Positions 1 through 10,132 of a DNA stretch of 64,000 nucleotides are shown here, piece by piece. A model generated the notes under the pieces. That model saw only the letters and a list, made by a program, of their open reading frames with translations. It had not been told where the DNA came from and did no database searches. How positions within the stretch are numbered: the stretch's first letter is position 1; the number at the start of each line of letters is the position of its first letter. The position numbers and the translations under genes were made by a program. The DNA lies in the NCBI GenBank assembly GCA_014904845.1, contig MU119223.1, positions 186,001 through 250,000 on the forward strand. The letters run 5' to 3'. Source of the stretch: Acephala macrosclerotiorum. Lineage: Eukaryota > Ascomycota > Leotiomycetes > Helotiales > Mollisiaceae.

Positions 1-450
1 GTTGCATTTGTGGTGCCTGAGAAGGGGAAAGAAGATCCGCTCGTGGAGAAAGATCGATCTGCGGTGGCAGAAATCAAGAGATTGATCGAAGAGAAGATCG
101 CAGAAGTAACAGATGGTGGGAAGAATACAGCGCCGACAATGTCTAGCGTCCTGAATGGCATCGAAACAACATTGAAGGCCCAGACAGTACCAGCGGAAGG
201 TCAACAGGAATACTTCATGAAGTTGAATGAGATTGCCAGGCTGAGGAAGCTGTATGGCAATTGGGAGCCTGTCTATAAAGGTGGGAGCAATACGGATGGG
301 CAGAATGAGGTCATACAACTTGTTGAGAAGAACGATCGAACAATAGCAGAGGCCCAAGAGACCGGAATTGGGCGAATGATGGGTCGGGTTTGGCATGGGA
401 AGGACAAACAGAAACAGCCGGCTGCAGATACCGCACGGGAGACAGTATGA
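1..450 (+). CDS. 3' end of an unrecognised protein gene (5' partial)
   Basis: The reading frame is open from the first base of the window and stops at 450, so this is the C-terminal part (149 codons) of a gene that begins upstream. The visible protein is charged and probably helical. It is rich in Glu and Lys and carries repeated acidic-basic stretches around residues 5-40 and 95-125, with no membrane segment and no catalytic motif. The last residues are basic and polar, ending in ARETV. I do not recognise a family. It converges on the PARP gene, whose stop lies about 115 bp away, so the short AT-rich gap must hold both 3' ends. An in-frame GTG at 10 is not a start. That this is real coding sequence is inferred from its length, composition and clean convergent placement. 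Confidence 0.6.
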   Translation, partial: VAFVVPEKGKEDPLVEKDRSAVAEIKRLIEEKIAEVTDGGKNTAPTMSSVLNGIETTLKAQTVPAEGQQEYFMKLNEIARLRKLYGNWEPVYKGGSNTDGQNEVIQLVEKNDRTIAEAQETGIGRMMGRVWHGKDKQKQPAADTARETV

Positions 451-565
451 ATGAGCACATAACATGTAAATATTTAGATTTTGTATAGTATAAGAAATAA
501 CTACTTCAACTATACAATAAAAAAGACACGTAACGTGATAGTATGAGTATATAGGTCTATATCAT

Positions 566-3500
566 CTAGATGAGGGTGCCAGATCGTAAATTCGCATATG
601 TAATGTTCATCGCTGGCTCGACATGGTGCCGTGGGGGAGATTGGTAATTCGCTGGCAGCAAGAAAACGTAGCGCACTAGCAAGGAGTTCTCGTCCGTAAC
701 CACATGATAATTCCCCAACGACGATGGTCCAGATGATGCCAGCTCACAGCCTAGCATGACTCTCATATTTCCAAGCGTGCTGTTCTTCCAGCTAGGGCCC
801 GTTACTCCAGAATAGTGAAAAGAGGCGCCTTGGTCATCTCCACAGTAGATCCCGGCACCTCGAGCGGCACCTGTCAACATGAATGGTGTGTTGCTCATTA
901 CTTTCAAGCCTTCAGTCAGGATGAGAAAGAGTCGGGAGACTTGTGTACCATGGAAGATCACACGGCCATTTCCTGTTGTAGGTGCTTGTGCATTAAACAG
1001 TGCTTCCCTTTCGTGATTTGAATTTAGCATTAGGAACTGCTGTGTATTTGGCATGCTGGGAACTCGAAAACTGCTTTGAGCACTGAGAATGAAGCCTCTG
1101 AACTTGAGGCACAGCCAAGACAGCAGATCCTCACGCTCTTTCCCGAACCCATCAGTCCCTTGGATGGCCGATTTGAGATTGCTCGCCGTCTGGAAGCTAG
1201 CCAGTGCTGGAAGGCTATCTATGACCGCCGTAATCCTATTCTTCTTGACGGGACAGCCAGGTAGTAGGTCGAGAGTAGAGGTGTCGGCTGCTGCGGCGTA
1301 GACACATGTGAGGAGAAGGTCGACTGCGGCTGGATCAACTAACAAATTGTGAAGCCTGACTTCGAGGGGAGCTTGCCGAAGCTTCCTCGAGCATTTCACG
1401 GAGCAGGCAGATGGCTTCCATAATTTTGTGCCGATAGTATTGGAGCAAACGAGGCAAGTGGTTGGGTGTGCAGTGATTAGAGTTTGAATAGAGCCGTAGA
1501 TCGATGCTAGAGATGGCTGGCCATTTCGTAGTAAGTGGTGCAAGTTGCGGCCGAGGTAATATGTGAAGAGGGTTGGTTTGGTCGTGCAAGAGGTTGTGGC
1601 CGGTTCTTGACTGTTAAGCGGGCGCCAATACCTATGTCGATCTTGACCTTCATCGTTCGGGGAGAAGTGGATACAGAATTGTGGATCTCCTTGGAGGGAA
1701 AGACGAACAAGCAGCATACGGGAGTCTTTGTGAATACCGCGAGCTTGGCGTTGAAGATTGCTTAGGGCTGTTAGGGCGAAAGAGAGCTCGTATTCATTTT
1801 CTCCAATTTCGTCAATCGCATCGACAAGATCGTCGGGTATTCTCTCGTCTACGACCCGGCCGCTAGTGATGTTTTCTACCCCGATCTGTGAAAGGATGGT
1901 AGATACCCTCTCAGGGTTCTGATGTTGAAGTCTCAGCCGAAGTGACTCGAGCTTTCTTGCTTCCTGGAAGAGGATATCATACTCTGATTGAAGCAATTCA
2001 TTCGTCGAACGAATATTGCCAGCACGCAATTCTGCGGCTAAAGGAAGCCTGAGAAGTAACCTGATAGATTCCAATGCCCTTCTGTCGGCTGTCGTCATAG
2101 ACTCGTGTCTACCCCAGGCAACGAAGACCACGCGTAGTTCAGATTCGGTCCAGCGACTGACTTCCTCCCTGGAGAGGAAGCGCTCACAGACCGCTCTACC
2201 GAGTGAGGACGCACTAGCTACCAATCGAATGCAGTCACATACTTCAATAGCATTGCTACCATTGCGCCTCAGGTATGAAATGATCTGACTATTCATGGGA
2301 GACATACTCGTCCCCTCTGCGGCAACACGAAGGAGTGGCATAATATGATCCATAGACGCTGGAAAATAAAGCCATCGCAAACTTCTCTGTTGGCCGTGCA
2401 TTTCGAGTAGGAATTTGACAGCGGGAACATTTTGCGACAAAGTCTTCCACCAGAGCATGCGTTCCCTTGTCAATCCAGGACCGGATTCTGGAAGCTGGTC
2501 TTGAATTGGGGCCAGCAGTCGCTCTAGATCTCCGACCAATTTGTCCCATTCCATGAATGACACGGAGTCCGCCATTCTTGGAAGAAATGATGGTCTTTGT
2601 GACTTCAAAAGCGATGCCATCAGGAAGAGCCAACATTCGTTTTGCAGTTGGTGGAGTCCACGACGATACGCGAGATAAGCCGCAAATTTGAGGCCTGTCT
2701 GTTCATCGTCTGGTATAATGATGCCTTTCATCTCCGTGAGATATAGGTCATGCTCCTTGAAAGTTGCATGTAGACAGGTCGTATAGAGAGCGTAGTCTAG
2801 ACCTTGAATCTCTCCGAGCTTTTTTGCAAGGTCCTTCCTCAAGATGTCGGGAGGACGTTTCCAAAATTTGATTTCTTCTTGGATGTTCGCCAGAGTGACT
2901 GATCCAGACTCAGTTGTGTCATTTCCACCAAGTGAAGATGCCAGATATGACTTGAACCGAGAGTTGTAGGACGCCGAGCTCTCACTGTCCTCTTGGAGAT
3001 CGTCGAATATTGCTTCTAAAGTTTTCTGTTGTGGAAACTGCTTGACTTTTTGCAAGAATTCCAGAGGTAGCCTCGAATGAATCCTAGAGGACTTCAAAAT
3101 CGCCATTCCAAGTTCATGAACCAACATGCCCATGTAGTCCCCAGATCCTGTTCGAAGTTGTTCAAGGAACTCGTGCTGAGCCAGCTGCATAGTGCTGCAT
3201 ATACGGTGTGCGAGGTGGTCCATTAGTGGTTGGTACTTTTCTGAGATGTTGAGAGTCGTCAAGCTTGTGATCGAATCGATCAACGTTTGGACATCATGTG
3301 TAAGATTCGGATGAGAGTCGAGACCACGGGCAAATTCCAGCAAGCTCCGGCAGTGGATGTCGTCTCCAGTCTGCACAGCATCCTCGAGCATAGATAAAAC
3401 GTCTAGAGGAACAACTTTGCCAACACATTGTTGAATAAACAAGTCTATGGAGTTGGGCCCAACAAGACAAGCTCTAGACAGAAGGTCTAGGTATCGTTCA

Positions 3501-4495
3501 AGGGCTTCTGGACTCTCTGGCTCAATCTTGACATGCTCATAGCAGTGTGGCGCGACGAGCTTGAGAGAAGCTTGCTCTTGTATCACATCATCGGGGCCAT
3601 CCAGCTTGAAGACGTCGGAAAGTTTCTCCTTTTGCGCGTTACTGATTTTGCCGTGCTCCCATACATTGATACGGTCCAAATTGGGCCTCCATAGGGCGAG
3701 CTCAGGCCACCACTGAAAGTGAGCATCCAACAGGGCGAGTACGTTGTCATTGTCAGGAATGTCTGTGACAGCTTGGAGCCAGGAGACCAGTCCGAATGCG
3801 GTCATGAATTGTCGTTGATGGAGCAGAGTTTGTATTTGTGATTGAAGTCGTGATCGAAAGCCTGACTTCGCCAAAGAGTTGTGGACGGTTTGGAAAGGGA
3901 GATACATGGCTGACCAATGCAAAGCAAGGGTTTGAATAAGTTGTCCAAATTCTTGAAGTCCTCGGGCTTGGCCGGAAACAATCAGAAGAAGTAACGTCGC
4001 GGCTTGTAGCTCCTCTGGCGAAATGACTCCCGGCTTTATTTGACCAGCTACGATGAGGCATCGTAAATATCTGTCGATGTCCAGATCAAGGAGGGAGGTC
4101 AGATACTGAGTGGCTTTTGGCAACGACAGATCATACAAGCAAGCAAGAACCGCAACACATAATGTCGCGGGATCATTGCTGGCATGCTCATCGAGGAGCC
4201 CGATTAGAATTTGGTCGCATTCAATTGATGGTCGAACAATGCTTGGAGCAACAGCTGTAAGATATTCTGCTGTTGGATAGCTCAATGATCTTGCTCGCTT
4301 GGCATCGATTGGGGGTCGACCGTTGAACAGAAACTCCAGGACATCCCGACATCTCTTCACCTCTTCGTGCCATCTCTGTGGATTTGGAGCCCTTTGAACT
4401 GGCAGAGGTTCCTGCTTTTCGATTCTTCCTTCAGTTCTTGGTGTTCTTGTTGAGCTTTTCAGCGTTGATACCAAGCGGGACGGTTGCCACCGCAT
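566..4495 (-). CDS. PARP-family ADP-ribosyltransferase (PARP6/8/16-like)
   Basis: A single 1309-codon frame without introns. The last ~130 residues form a PARP catalytic domain: FHGT near residue 1182 supplies the NAD-binding His and GAGIYCG near 1217 the Tyr. By my alignment the third triad position is also Tyr (GNYHVVTDE), giving H-Y-Y rather than H-Y-E. In the family that pattern goes with mono-ADP-ribosylation. About 150 residues earlier lies a CLVC...KPSAC...C cysteine cluster, as in PARP6/8 and fungal UBC-PARP proteins; no ubiquitin-conjugating domain follows. The first ~1000 residues are helical and unrecognised. The frame stays open upstream of the chosen ATG, the first in frame (GAAGAAATG), to a stop, so a small 5' exon is possible. 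ADP-ribosyltransferase assignment is firm; substrate and localisation are unknown. Confidence 0.85.
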   Translation of the reverse strand: MRWQPSRLVSTLKSSTRTPRTEGRIEKQEPLPVQRAPNPQRWHEEVKRCRDVLEFLFNGRPPIDAKRARSLSYPTAEYLTAVAPSIVRPSIECDQILIGLLDEHASNDPATLCVAVLACLYDLSLPKATQYLTSLLDLDIDRYLRCLIVAGQIKPGVISPEELQAATLLLLIVSGQARGLQEFGQLIQTLALHWSAMYLPFQTVHNSLAKSGFRSRLQSQIQTLLHQRQFMTAFGLVSWLQAVTDIPDNDNVLALLDAHFQWWPELALWRPNLDRINVWEHGKISNAQKEKLSDVFKLDGPDDVIQEQASLKLVAPHCYEHVKIEPESPEALERYLDLLSRACLVGPNSIDLFIQQCVGKVVPLDVLSMLEDAVQTGDDIHCRSLLEFARGLDSHPNLTHDVQTLIDSITSLTTLNISEKYQPLMDHLAHRICSTMQLAQHEFLEQLRTGSGDYMGMLVHELGMAILKSSRIHSRLPLEFLQKVKQFPQQKTLEAIFDDLQEDSESSASYNSRFKSYLASSLGGNDTTESGSVTLANIQEEIKFWKRPPDILRKDLAKKLGEIQGLDYALYTTCLHATFKEHDLYLTEMKGIIIPDDEQTGLKFAAYLAYRRGLHQLQNECWLFLMASLLKSQRPSFLPRMADSVSFMEWDKLVGDLERLLAPIQDQLPESGPGLTRERMLWWKTLSQNVPAVKFLLEMHGQQRSLRWLYFPASMDHIMPLLRVAAEGTSMSPMNSQIISYLRRNGSNAIEVCDCIRLVASASSLGRAVCERFLSREEVSRWTESELRVVFVAWGRHESMTTADRRALESIRLLLRLPLAAELRAGNIRSTNELLQSEYDILFQEARKLESLRLRLQHQNPERVSTILSQIGVENITSGRVVDERIPDDLVDAIDEIGENEYELSFALTALSNLQRQARGIHKDSRMLLVRLSLQGDPQFCIHFSPNDEGQDRHRYWRPLNSQEPATTSCTTKPTLFTYYLGRNLHHLLRNGQPSLASIYGSIQTLITAHPTTCLVCSNTIGTKLWKPSACSVKCSRKLRQAPLEVRLHNLLVDPAAVDLLLTCVYAAAADTSTLDLLPGCPVKKNRITAVIDSLPALASFQTASNLKSAIQGTDGFGKEREDLLSWLCLKFRGFILSAQSSFRVPSMPNTQQFLMLNSNHEREALFNAQAPTTGNGRVIFHGTQVSRLFLILTEGLKVMSNTPFMLTGAARGAGIYCGDDQGASFHYSGVTGPSWKNSTLGNMRVMLGCELASSGPSSLGNYHVVTDENSLLVRYVFLLPANYQSPPRHHVEPAMNITYANLRSGTLI

Positions 4496-5524
4496 TTCTT
4501 CGATTGCATACCACACATGCTGAGGACGCAAGTATCAATGTTTGTAGCTGCTGTACACCATGGCGTGGTTGTATTGCCGTAACTCCGTGAACCGAACCCT
4601 GGATCAAATTAGAATCCTCAAACAAAAGAAGAACGCCGAATGGGAACAATAACAGGATCTCATTGACTGTGAGGCTTTCTGGAAGATACAGCGTAGGATG
4701 GTGGCTGTTGGCAGCGCCCGCCGCTCAGTAACGCTGAAACTGGCAGGGCTCTACAACAAGCCTTCCCCTCAAGCTTCCTTCTAGTGCCTTGCCTATCGGT
4801 GTTCACCATGCACGTGTAGAACAGAGGCGAATCAGCCATGCTTAGGACTGTACACCAGCGGAAGAACCGCAGTCGAAGACTGGTGCGGGCATTTGAGAGT
4901 GCGCATACTCTCTACAGGCCATAATAAATGTTAATAAGCACAGGCCAGTATTTAACTAGATATAGCAAAATACCGTGAATCGTGGAGAGATGATTGGTCT
5001 TACCACCCCTTGGCAACACGGCCACAATCACCTCACGATTAACATTTAAAACAACCTGTAGGTAGTATGGAGGCTGATTCCAATCAATTGAAAGACACGC
5101 CGAGGCAATGCAGCTCAACGGATCAACGGACTGCTCCATGCAGTGACCGAGACATTAACGGCCATTGGATAGACGTGCCGTGATACGAAGAGCCCGTACC
5201 AGCACCAAGTTGCGTGACAGTTGACTTCAAATGAAAAGATTTGGTGGCTGAAGGATCACTTCTGCCTGAAACAAGTTTCTTTGGATGGCCAAGCTCGGCA
5301 CACACCCATGCTTCACTCAACCCACTCCCCTGTTCACCCCGCACTACTCCTCGATCGCTTTCTTCAACCACACCCCATGTTTTTTCTACACACCTGGGCA
5401 CGATGAGGCTGAAGATGTCACATTTCGTTGATACACCGAGAAGGGCGTCGTTTCGCCCATTCCTTCGCCAGATCCAAACATCATGACATGACAGCCGTTG
5501 GGGTTCCTCGCCAACCAAGGCAGA
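4496..5524. other. Divergent intergenic region holding an inverted-repeat element
   Basis: This 1.0-kb gap separates the 5' ends of the PARP gene (minus) and the gene at 5525 (plus), so it must contain both promoters. The inverted-repeat element at 4904-5069 sits in its middle. Short frames here have no recognisable content. I see no clear TATA box. Confidence 0.6.
4904..5069. mobile_element. Small inverted-repeat element (MITE-like), copy 1
   Basis: A 166-bp unit bounded by imperfect 32-bp inverted repeats (4904-4935 and 5038-5069, about 25 of 32 positions pairing). They include a perfect outer CATACT, a central CTACAGG and an inner TAAATGTTAAT. The core of about 125 bp is closely matched by a second copy at 8818-8960, sharing for example TTTAACTAGATATAG, CCACCCCTTGG and CGGCCACAATCACCTCA. 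There is no coding capacity. Size, terminal inverted repeats and dispersal fit a miniature inverted-repeat transposable element. I could not define a target duplication, so the superfamily is open. Confidence 0.65.
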
Positions 5525-6928
5525 ATGGCAGCAACCGTGGAAACCACCCTTCTAGACGAGCTCTACACTGCACTGGATCGGGATCCATCGAGCGTGTACG
5601 TCCACGAGAGGCTCCTAGAAGTATGGGCCGAGCTTGGGGACAAAGGTATGAACAGCCTCTAGATGTCTGAACCACAGAGGCCATTCTAGCATGCCACAAC
5701 TACTAAAACTTCAGTAGAAATGACAGCTGGATTTGCCTCCACGCTGCAGCAACTTGATCCCAACAACGAAATTGCTGCTAGATTTCTTGGTCAGACACCA
5801 AAGTCAAAACCCAAGCCCAAGCAAGGATCCGACAAGAAGAAGACTCCAAAAGCTCCTAGACAACAGGGCTTCTCAAATATCCCAGGAGCAAGCCCGTCTC
5901 AAGGAGAGCCCAGTAACTCCCAACCTGTCACGAACCTCTCTACCCAAGAAAAGGATCTCTCAAATGGCTATACAATCCTCAAACTTGAAGCTCAATTGCT
6001 CCAGGTCGAATTGACCGCAGTGCTCTCTCATCTCTCCACCTCAGACTCGGAAGATCAAGAAGTCCTCCCCAACCTCCAAGCCATATCAGAAGGCAGAGTC
6101 AGCAGCGTCATCGCCATGGAACAACCCATGGCCGTCCGCGAACGAGCACGAAAAATAAAAGCCTCCCCCTCCCAAGCCGAAGAACTCATAATCGAAGACT
6201 TCGAAACCATAATCCGCTGGGCGGGCGTCCAAGACCCACCTCTAGAAGTAGACGCTATCCGTACTCGCCTCATAAAACGAAAAACGCTCCTCGAAGCCGC
6301 CATCCCCGAACCAATGAGCAAAGACGCAGTCGCCGCACTCCGACACATCGAACGAGAATACCTAGAAAAGAAATACGTAAACTCAGAAACCATGCTCGGC
6401 GACGAAATCTCCGACATCCCCAAAGAGAACTTCTTCGTCAGCGAAGACAACTACGCTTGGGATATGGATGAGCTCGCACAAGCTATCGCCGCTAACGACG
6501 GCGTGATGCGAAACCCATTGAGCAGACAACTATTCACCGACTCCGATATTCGCCAAATCCTCTCTCACCCCCTCGGTCAACGACTAAAACCCATGCAACT
6601 AAAACAAAACCAACTCAAGTCAGGCGTCCGACCTTCAACCATCGAATGGGTAGCCAAAGTCGGGAAGATCATGTTGGAGGATCAGAGTGTTGATACGGCG
6701 CCAAGTAGACATGCGATGGATGAGTTTCAGGCGTATGTTGCGACGTTGCCGGAGGGTGAGCAGGAGACTATTAAGAGTCTGAAGATTCCCGGGGTGGATT
6801 CGACGAGTAGACAGCCGTTTGATTATACGATTGGGGAGTCGGTGAGGGATGCGGTTGCGAATACGACTTGTTTGCATAAAGTTGGGGATTTCTTGTCACA
6901 AGCTGCGAAGTATTTGAAGAAGCAATAG
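5525..6928 (+). CDS. Conserved fungal protein of unknown function, two exons
   Basis: Exon 1 is 5525-5645, intron 5646-5714 has a GTATGA donor and TTCAG acceptor, and exon 2 runs 5715-6928, giving 441 residues. The join reads ...LGDK-VEMTAG..., in frame with the long downstream frame, which on its own would start at an internal ATG (5720). Residues 1-60 look like a helical repeat module (LLDELYTALDRDPSS, then LQQLDPNNEIA). Residues 65-110 are a Lys/Pro/Ser-rich linker. The rest is helical and acidic with no membrane segment. I do not recognise a named domain. Codon usage shifts from C-ending codons in the middle (about 6100-6450) to G-rich codons near the end, which is odd but does not break the frame. 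It converges with the DUF2855 gene at about 140 bp. Confidence 0.75.
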
Positions 6929-7070
6929 AGAAGATCGGAATATACAGTGAAAGACTGAGATCATTTCGAAGTAGCTTATACAAATATTGAGCTCAAGTCA
7001 GGAAGAAACAGAAACGAAAGACCAAACCAGAACCAGGACGTTAAAACTTTCCCCACCCACAACAATCATT

Positions 7071-8378
7071 CTACAGCTTATACAGCAGCCCTTGATTAGG
7101 TCCCACCTCCCCTCTACAAAGACTCTCCCACCCCCTCTTCATATCATCCATTCCACTTCCCCAAACAAGCTCAAGGCCCTTCACTCCACCTTGAGCTTTA
7201 AAACCCTCCCACTCCTTCAAGAACTCCTCGAAGTACTTCTTCGGCCCCAAAATCTCCATAGCCTGATTCCTCAAATCATTAGCATTAAGCCCCAGACTCC
7301 CCGTACTAACCGAACTAGCACTACTAGCCGGATCCCCTCCTCCACGCTTAGCAATAAACTTCTCCGTAACCTTCTCCGGAGGTTCCGGTCCAACTTCAAC
7401 TCCTAGATCAATCTGTACAAGATCTTTATAGCTCGGACGGAGTTTCGCAGCCCATCGAGCAACTGCGTTACCTCTTGCTCCGAAATCGAGAATCACGAGT
7501 TTAGAGTCTGGCTGAAGTCCCAGCTCCATCGCTAAGTCCCCGGAATCAGCGTCGTAGGTAAGAACTTTATCGTATAGTCCTGTGGCTTCGGTGAAGGGTT
7601 GCGAAGCGGATGAGCCGACGCCGATGATTGCATGGGGTAGTTTTCCTGCCGGACGAGCATGCTTAAGTTGGTGTGCGAGAGATACAGCTGTTTTTCCACT
7701 AGGAGAGAAAAGTATCACTGTTGTTTTTGGTTCGATGGAGCCTTTTGAGAGGGTCCAGCCGTCGGTGGGTTTTCCGGTAGGGTGGACAAGTTCGGTTGGG
7801 TTGGAGGGGAAGACGAAGCGGTTTGTTAGATAGCTGGTTTCGAAGAGGATTTGCATGAGGGAGTCCCATGCATGGCTTTGGAGCTGTTTGGTGGCTTCTT
7901 CAGGGTTGTTGGCAGGTGGGTAGGCGAGGTAGCGGTTGTAGATTGGGAGGACATGTTGTCTGTGCTTGCTTGTGACGACTATTTGGTTGGGGACTTTGGG
8001 GTCGACTTGTACTTCGACATCAACGGGTAAGGTGCCAATTGGAAGGTAGCCGTAGAGCTGTGTTCCGACTTGAACTTCTGGAACAGTGCTGTCGGCTACG
8101 GTACCGTACCCCCAGCCTGAGATTCGTCCAAACTTCTCGGGATCCGCAAACTCGGCCGGTATCGATTTCGGGAGGAGATGAATGTCCCACCACCCAAGCA
8201 GGTGACCGAATTTTGCATAGGTGAGATTGTTGGTCGTCAAAGAAATGATTGATGTTTCGATGCGGAGAGATGAGGGAGGTAATGTGGGGAGCGGAAGCTC
8301 ATCTGGTAGTGAAACCATGTGTTGATCCTCATAGTTGCGCCTCGAAAGGACTTGAATGACTGGTACGGTGCTTGCCAT
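7071..8378 (-). CDS. DUF2855 family protein
   Basis: An uninterrupted 435-residue frame from an ATG with an A-rich leader. The N-terminal half contains ISLTTNNLTYAKFGHLLGWW and GRISGWGYGTVADSTVPEVQVG, the hallmark blocks of DUF2855, whose organisation resembles the zinc-free medium-chain dehydrogenase/quinone-oxidoreductase fold. The middle holds a Rossmann-like stretch (TVILFSPSGKTAVSLAHQL, then AIIGVGSSAS and LVILDFGARGNAVARWA). No metal ligands or signal peptide are seen. The reaction is not known for the family, so an oxidoreductase role is only suggested by the fold. A Ser/Ala-rich insert near residues 345-360 looks like a loop. Confidence 0.82.
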   Translation of the reverse strand: MASTVPVIQVLSRRNYEDQHMVSLPDELPLPTLPPSSLRIETSIISLTTNNLTYAKFGHLLGWWDIHLLPKSIPAEFADPEKFGRISGWGYGTVADSTVPEVQVGTQLYGYLPIGTLPVDVEVQVDPKVPNQIVVTSKHRQHVLPIYNRYLAYPPANNPEEATKQLQSHAWDSLMQILFETSYLTNRFVFPSNPTELVHPTGKPTDGWTLSKGSIEPKTTVILFSPSGKTAVSLAHQLKHARPAGKLPHAIIGVGSSASQPFTEATGLYDKVLTYDADSGDLAMELGLQPDSKLVILDFGARGNAVARWAAKLRPSYKDLVQIDLGVEVGPEPPEKVTEKFIAKRGGGDPASSASSVSTGSLGLNANDLRNQAMEILGPKKYFEEFLKEWEGFKAQGGVKGLELVWGSGMDDMKRGWESLCRGEVGPNQGLLYKL

Positions 8379-8817
8379 AGCTTTAGAGAAGAAGTTTAGT
8401 ATGAATTTGGCGGTTGTTGATTAATCGATTTTGAAAGCAGTATCAGAGGGTTAAATACACATTTTACCCCGCTATCAGCTGCAGGTCAGCACTAGCTGTA
8501 CGTCCGTATCGGTCGAGTTTTGCATCTCCCGAGAGACTTGCAACTTGGTATCCTAACCTCGGGATGCTTTCAACCATAGCGCTTATAAAGTGTCTAAATA
8601 CGAGATCCGGCATAAGATACTACAAAAAAGGCGAGATATAAGTGTGCATCTGAAGTACTAATCGGGACCATAGCGAGATTGAAGGGAAAAAAAGGAGAGG
8701 GTGATGGCTCGCTGAATTGCGGCATTCCCTTGATGTCCGAAAGCGATATGAGATCAGACACTGTCCGTTGAACTCTTGGCTTGGGCTTGGGAGGACGGCT
8801 ATGCCGATTCCTCCCTA

Positions 8818-8960
8818 TTAAATGTTAATGAGCAATGACCAGTGTTTAACTAGATATAGTAAACACCGCGATCTCGAACAGGTGATTGGTCCGGCCACCC
8901 CTTGGAGACACGGCCACAATCACCTCAGAATTAACATTTAAAAGGCCCTGTGGGTAGTAG
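8818..8960. mobile_element. Small inverted-repeat element, copy 2
   Basis: Second copy of the element at 4904-5069. It has perfect 12-bp inner inverted repeats, TTAAATGTTAAT (8818-8829) and its complement at 8930-8941, and the same core between them. On the right the match to copy 1 continues through CCTGTGGGTAGTA. On the left, the outer arm of copy 1 is not recognisable. The core itself contains an inner palindrome (AGGTGATTG... against ...CAATCACCT), so the strand can fold as a nested hairpin. The right end abuts the larger element at 8963. Confidence 0.65.
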
Positions 8961-8962
8961 TA

Positions 8963-9551
8963 CCCTACGAAAGCAACACTCCAAACTTTTTATGCAAATT
9001 TTTGGAGAACCAACCACAGGGCTTGAAAACATCCACTTTGAGCCCCGTAGCACATCGCAAAGGTTCTAAGACTGCGTGAATGGGTGTAAATGAGCCTCCG
9101 TATGCTTTTGTAAAAGTTAAAAACAAGGATAATACTACTATCCGAGGAGATTCCGAGCACTTGTAGGGGCCCTTGTTTTTCGGAATGCTTCGGGCCGCTT
9201 GAAAAAAAGTTGCTAGACGTGCTTTGGACGTGCTTTGAAGTCTATTTTCTCGAATATCAACGTTAAAAAGACGAGAATAAAGGGAATAATTCTAAAATTA
9301 AACGTTTGGTTTTGGCAGAGCTTCATGCGCAGACATTATGGGGCAGGCAGGCACACGCATGAAGGGAAGCCCGGGAAGAAGGGCATTTGTAGAAATGAGA
9401 GTGGACTTGCTGCGGCTCACCCGAGCCTCAGACCCCCGGCGCCTATTCCTTGGCAGACCCAGTCGCAAATGAGAGCGCCTAAAGGCTTCTTCAGCTGTTT
9501 GTGCTCTCACCTGTTTTTTTGCATAAAAGTCTAGAGCATGCTTTCGTAGGG
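8963..9551. mobile_element. 589-bp non-autonomous TIR element flanked by TA
   Basis: The ends are inverted repeats. CCCTACGAAAGCA at 8963 is mirrored by TGCTTTCGTAGGG ending at 9551, and after a diverged spacer of about 11 nt a second paired block (TTTTATGCAAA) follows, so the arms extend for over 40 bp. Both ends are flanked by TA (8961-8962 and 9552-9553), the target duplication typical of Tc1/mariner-type transposons. The interior has no transposase-like frame, so this is a non-autonomous derivative that would depend on a transposase elsewhere. It sits at the very end of MITE copy 2, so it probably inserted there after it. Confidence 0.68.
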
Positions 9552-9837
9552 TACTTCTCTAAGGTTTGTGGCTTTCTGAAGGTGACTGAGTTGATTGTAA
9601 ATCAACATTTCTTAGATACCGGGCGTATTGGTAATTGCACCTCGAGCTAACAGATTTTGTATGAGTTTCCAGGTAGCTATGCGGGCATCGATTGGCTTCC
9701 GGGAGGGGAATGCGGTTATCGTGACGAGATGATGAGATGAGGAATGAAGCCTTATCGCTCGAATGGCAATGCAAGAAGAGGCCATAGTAAGGGAGTGTCG
9801 AGCACTTTGTGATTACATGAAATGAGGTAGTAGAAGA

Positions 9838-9889
9838 AGGAGGAGGAGGAGGAGGAGGAGGAGGAGGAGGAGGAGGAGGAGGAGGAGGG
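9838..9889 (+). repeat. (GGA)n microsatellite
   Basis: About 17 uninterrupted GGA triplets (purine strand on plus), preceded by GAAGAA. It lies about 250 bp upstream of the RecQ start. On the minus strand it creates a poly-Ser frame (9752-10006) that looks like a chance product and not a gene. Its length is likely to vary among strains. Confidence 0.9.
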
Positions 9890-10132
9890 CAATCGTCCGA
9901 AGTGTCCTTTCCTATTCAAGCTAAGTGGGTCCGGATATTTCCTCAACGCGGTCGTCGCGTCTTCTTCCTCCAACATCAACACGAAACCTGCACGTTGAAA
10001 TTTCATGTACCTACATATTCATGATCTAAACCCTCCTAATAATCACTGGAGGATGGGACTTCAGTGTCCAAATTCGAGGATAACAGGTCCTGGAGGCGCA
10101 AATAGCAAGTCACGTGCTCTAACGTCGACTTC

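Larger units (their letters stand above)
8379..10132. other. Repeat-rich intergenic region
   Basis: This 1.75-kb gap between the DUF2855 start and the RecQ gene contains MITE copy 2, the 589-bp TA-flanked element immediately beside it, and the GGA microsatellite. The first ~430 bp should hold the DUF2855 promoter. The frames in the stretch (for example 9235-9534) lie inside the repeats and are not genes. Confidence 0.65.

Noticed and set aside
1535..2288. Several plus-strand frames inside the PARP region
   Set aside because: They are shadows of the 1309-codon minus-strand gene and have no domain content of their own.
9752..10006. Minus-strand frame with a poly-Ser run
   Set aside because: The run is the reading of the GGA microsatellite; the rest is not protein-like.
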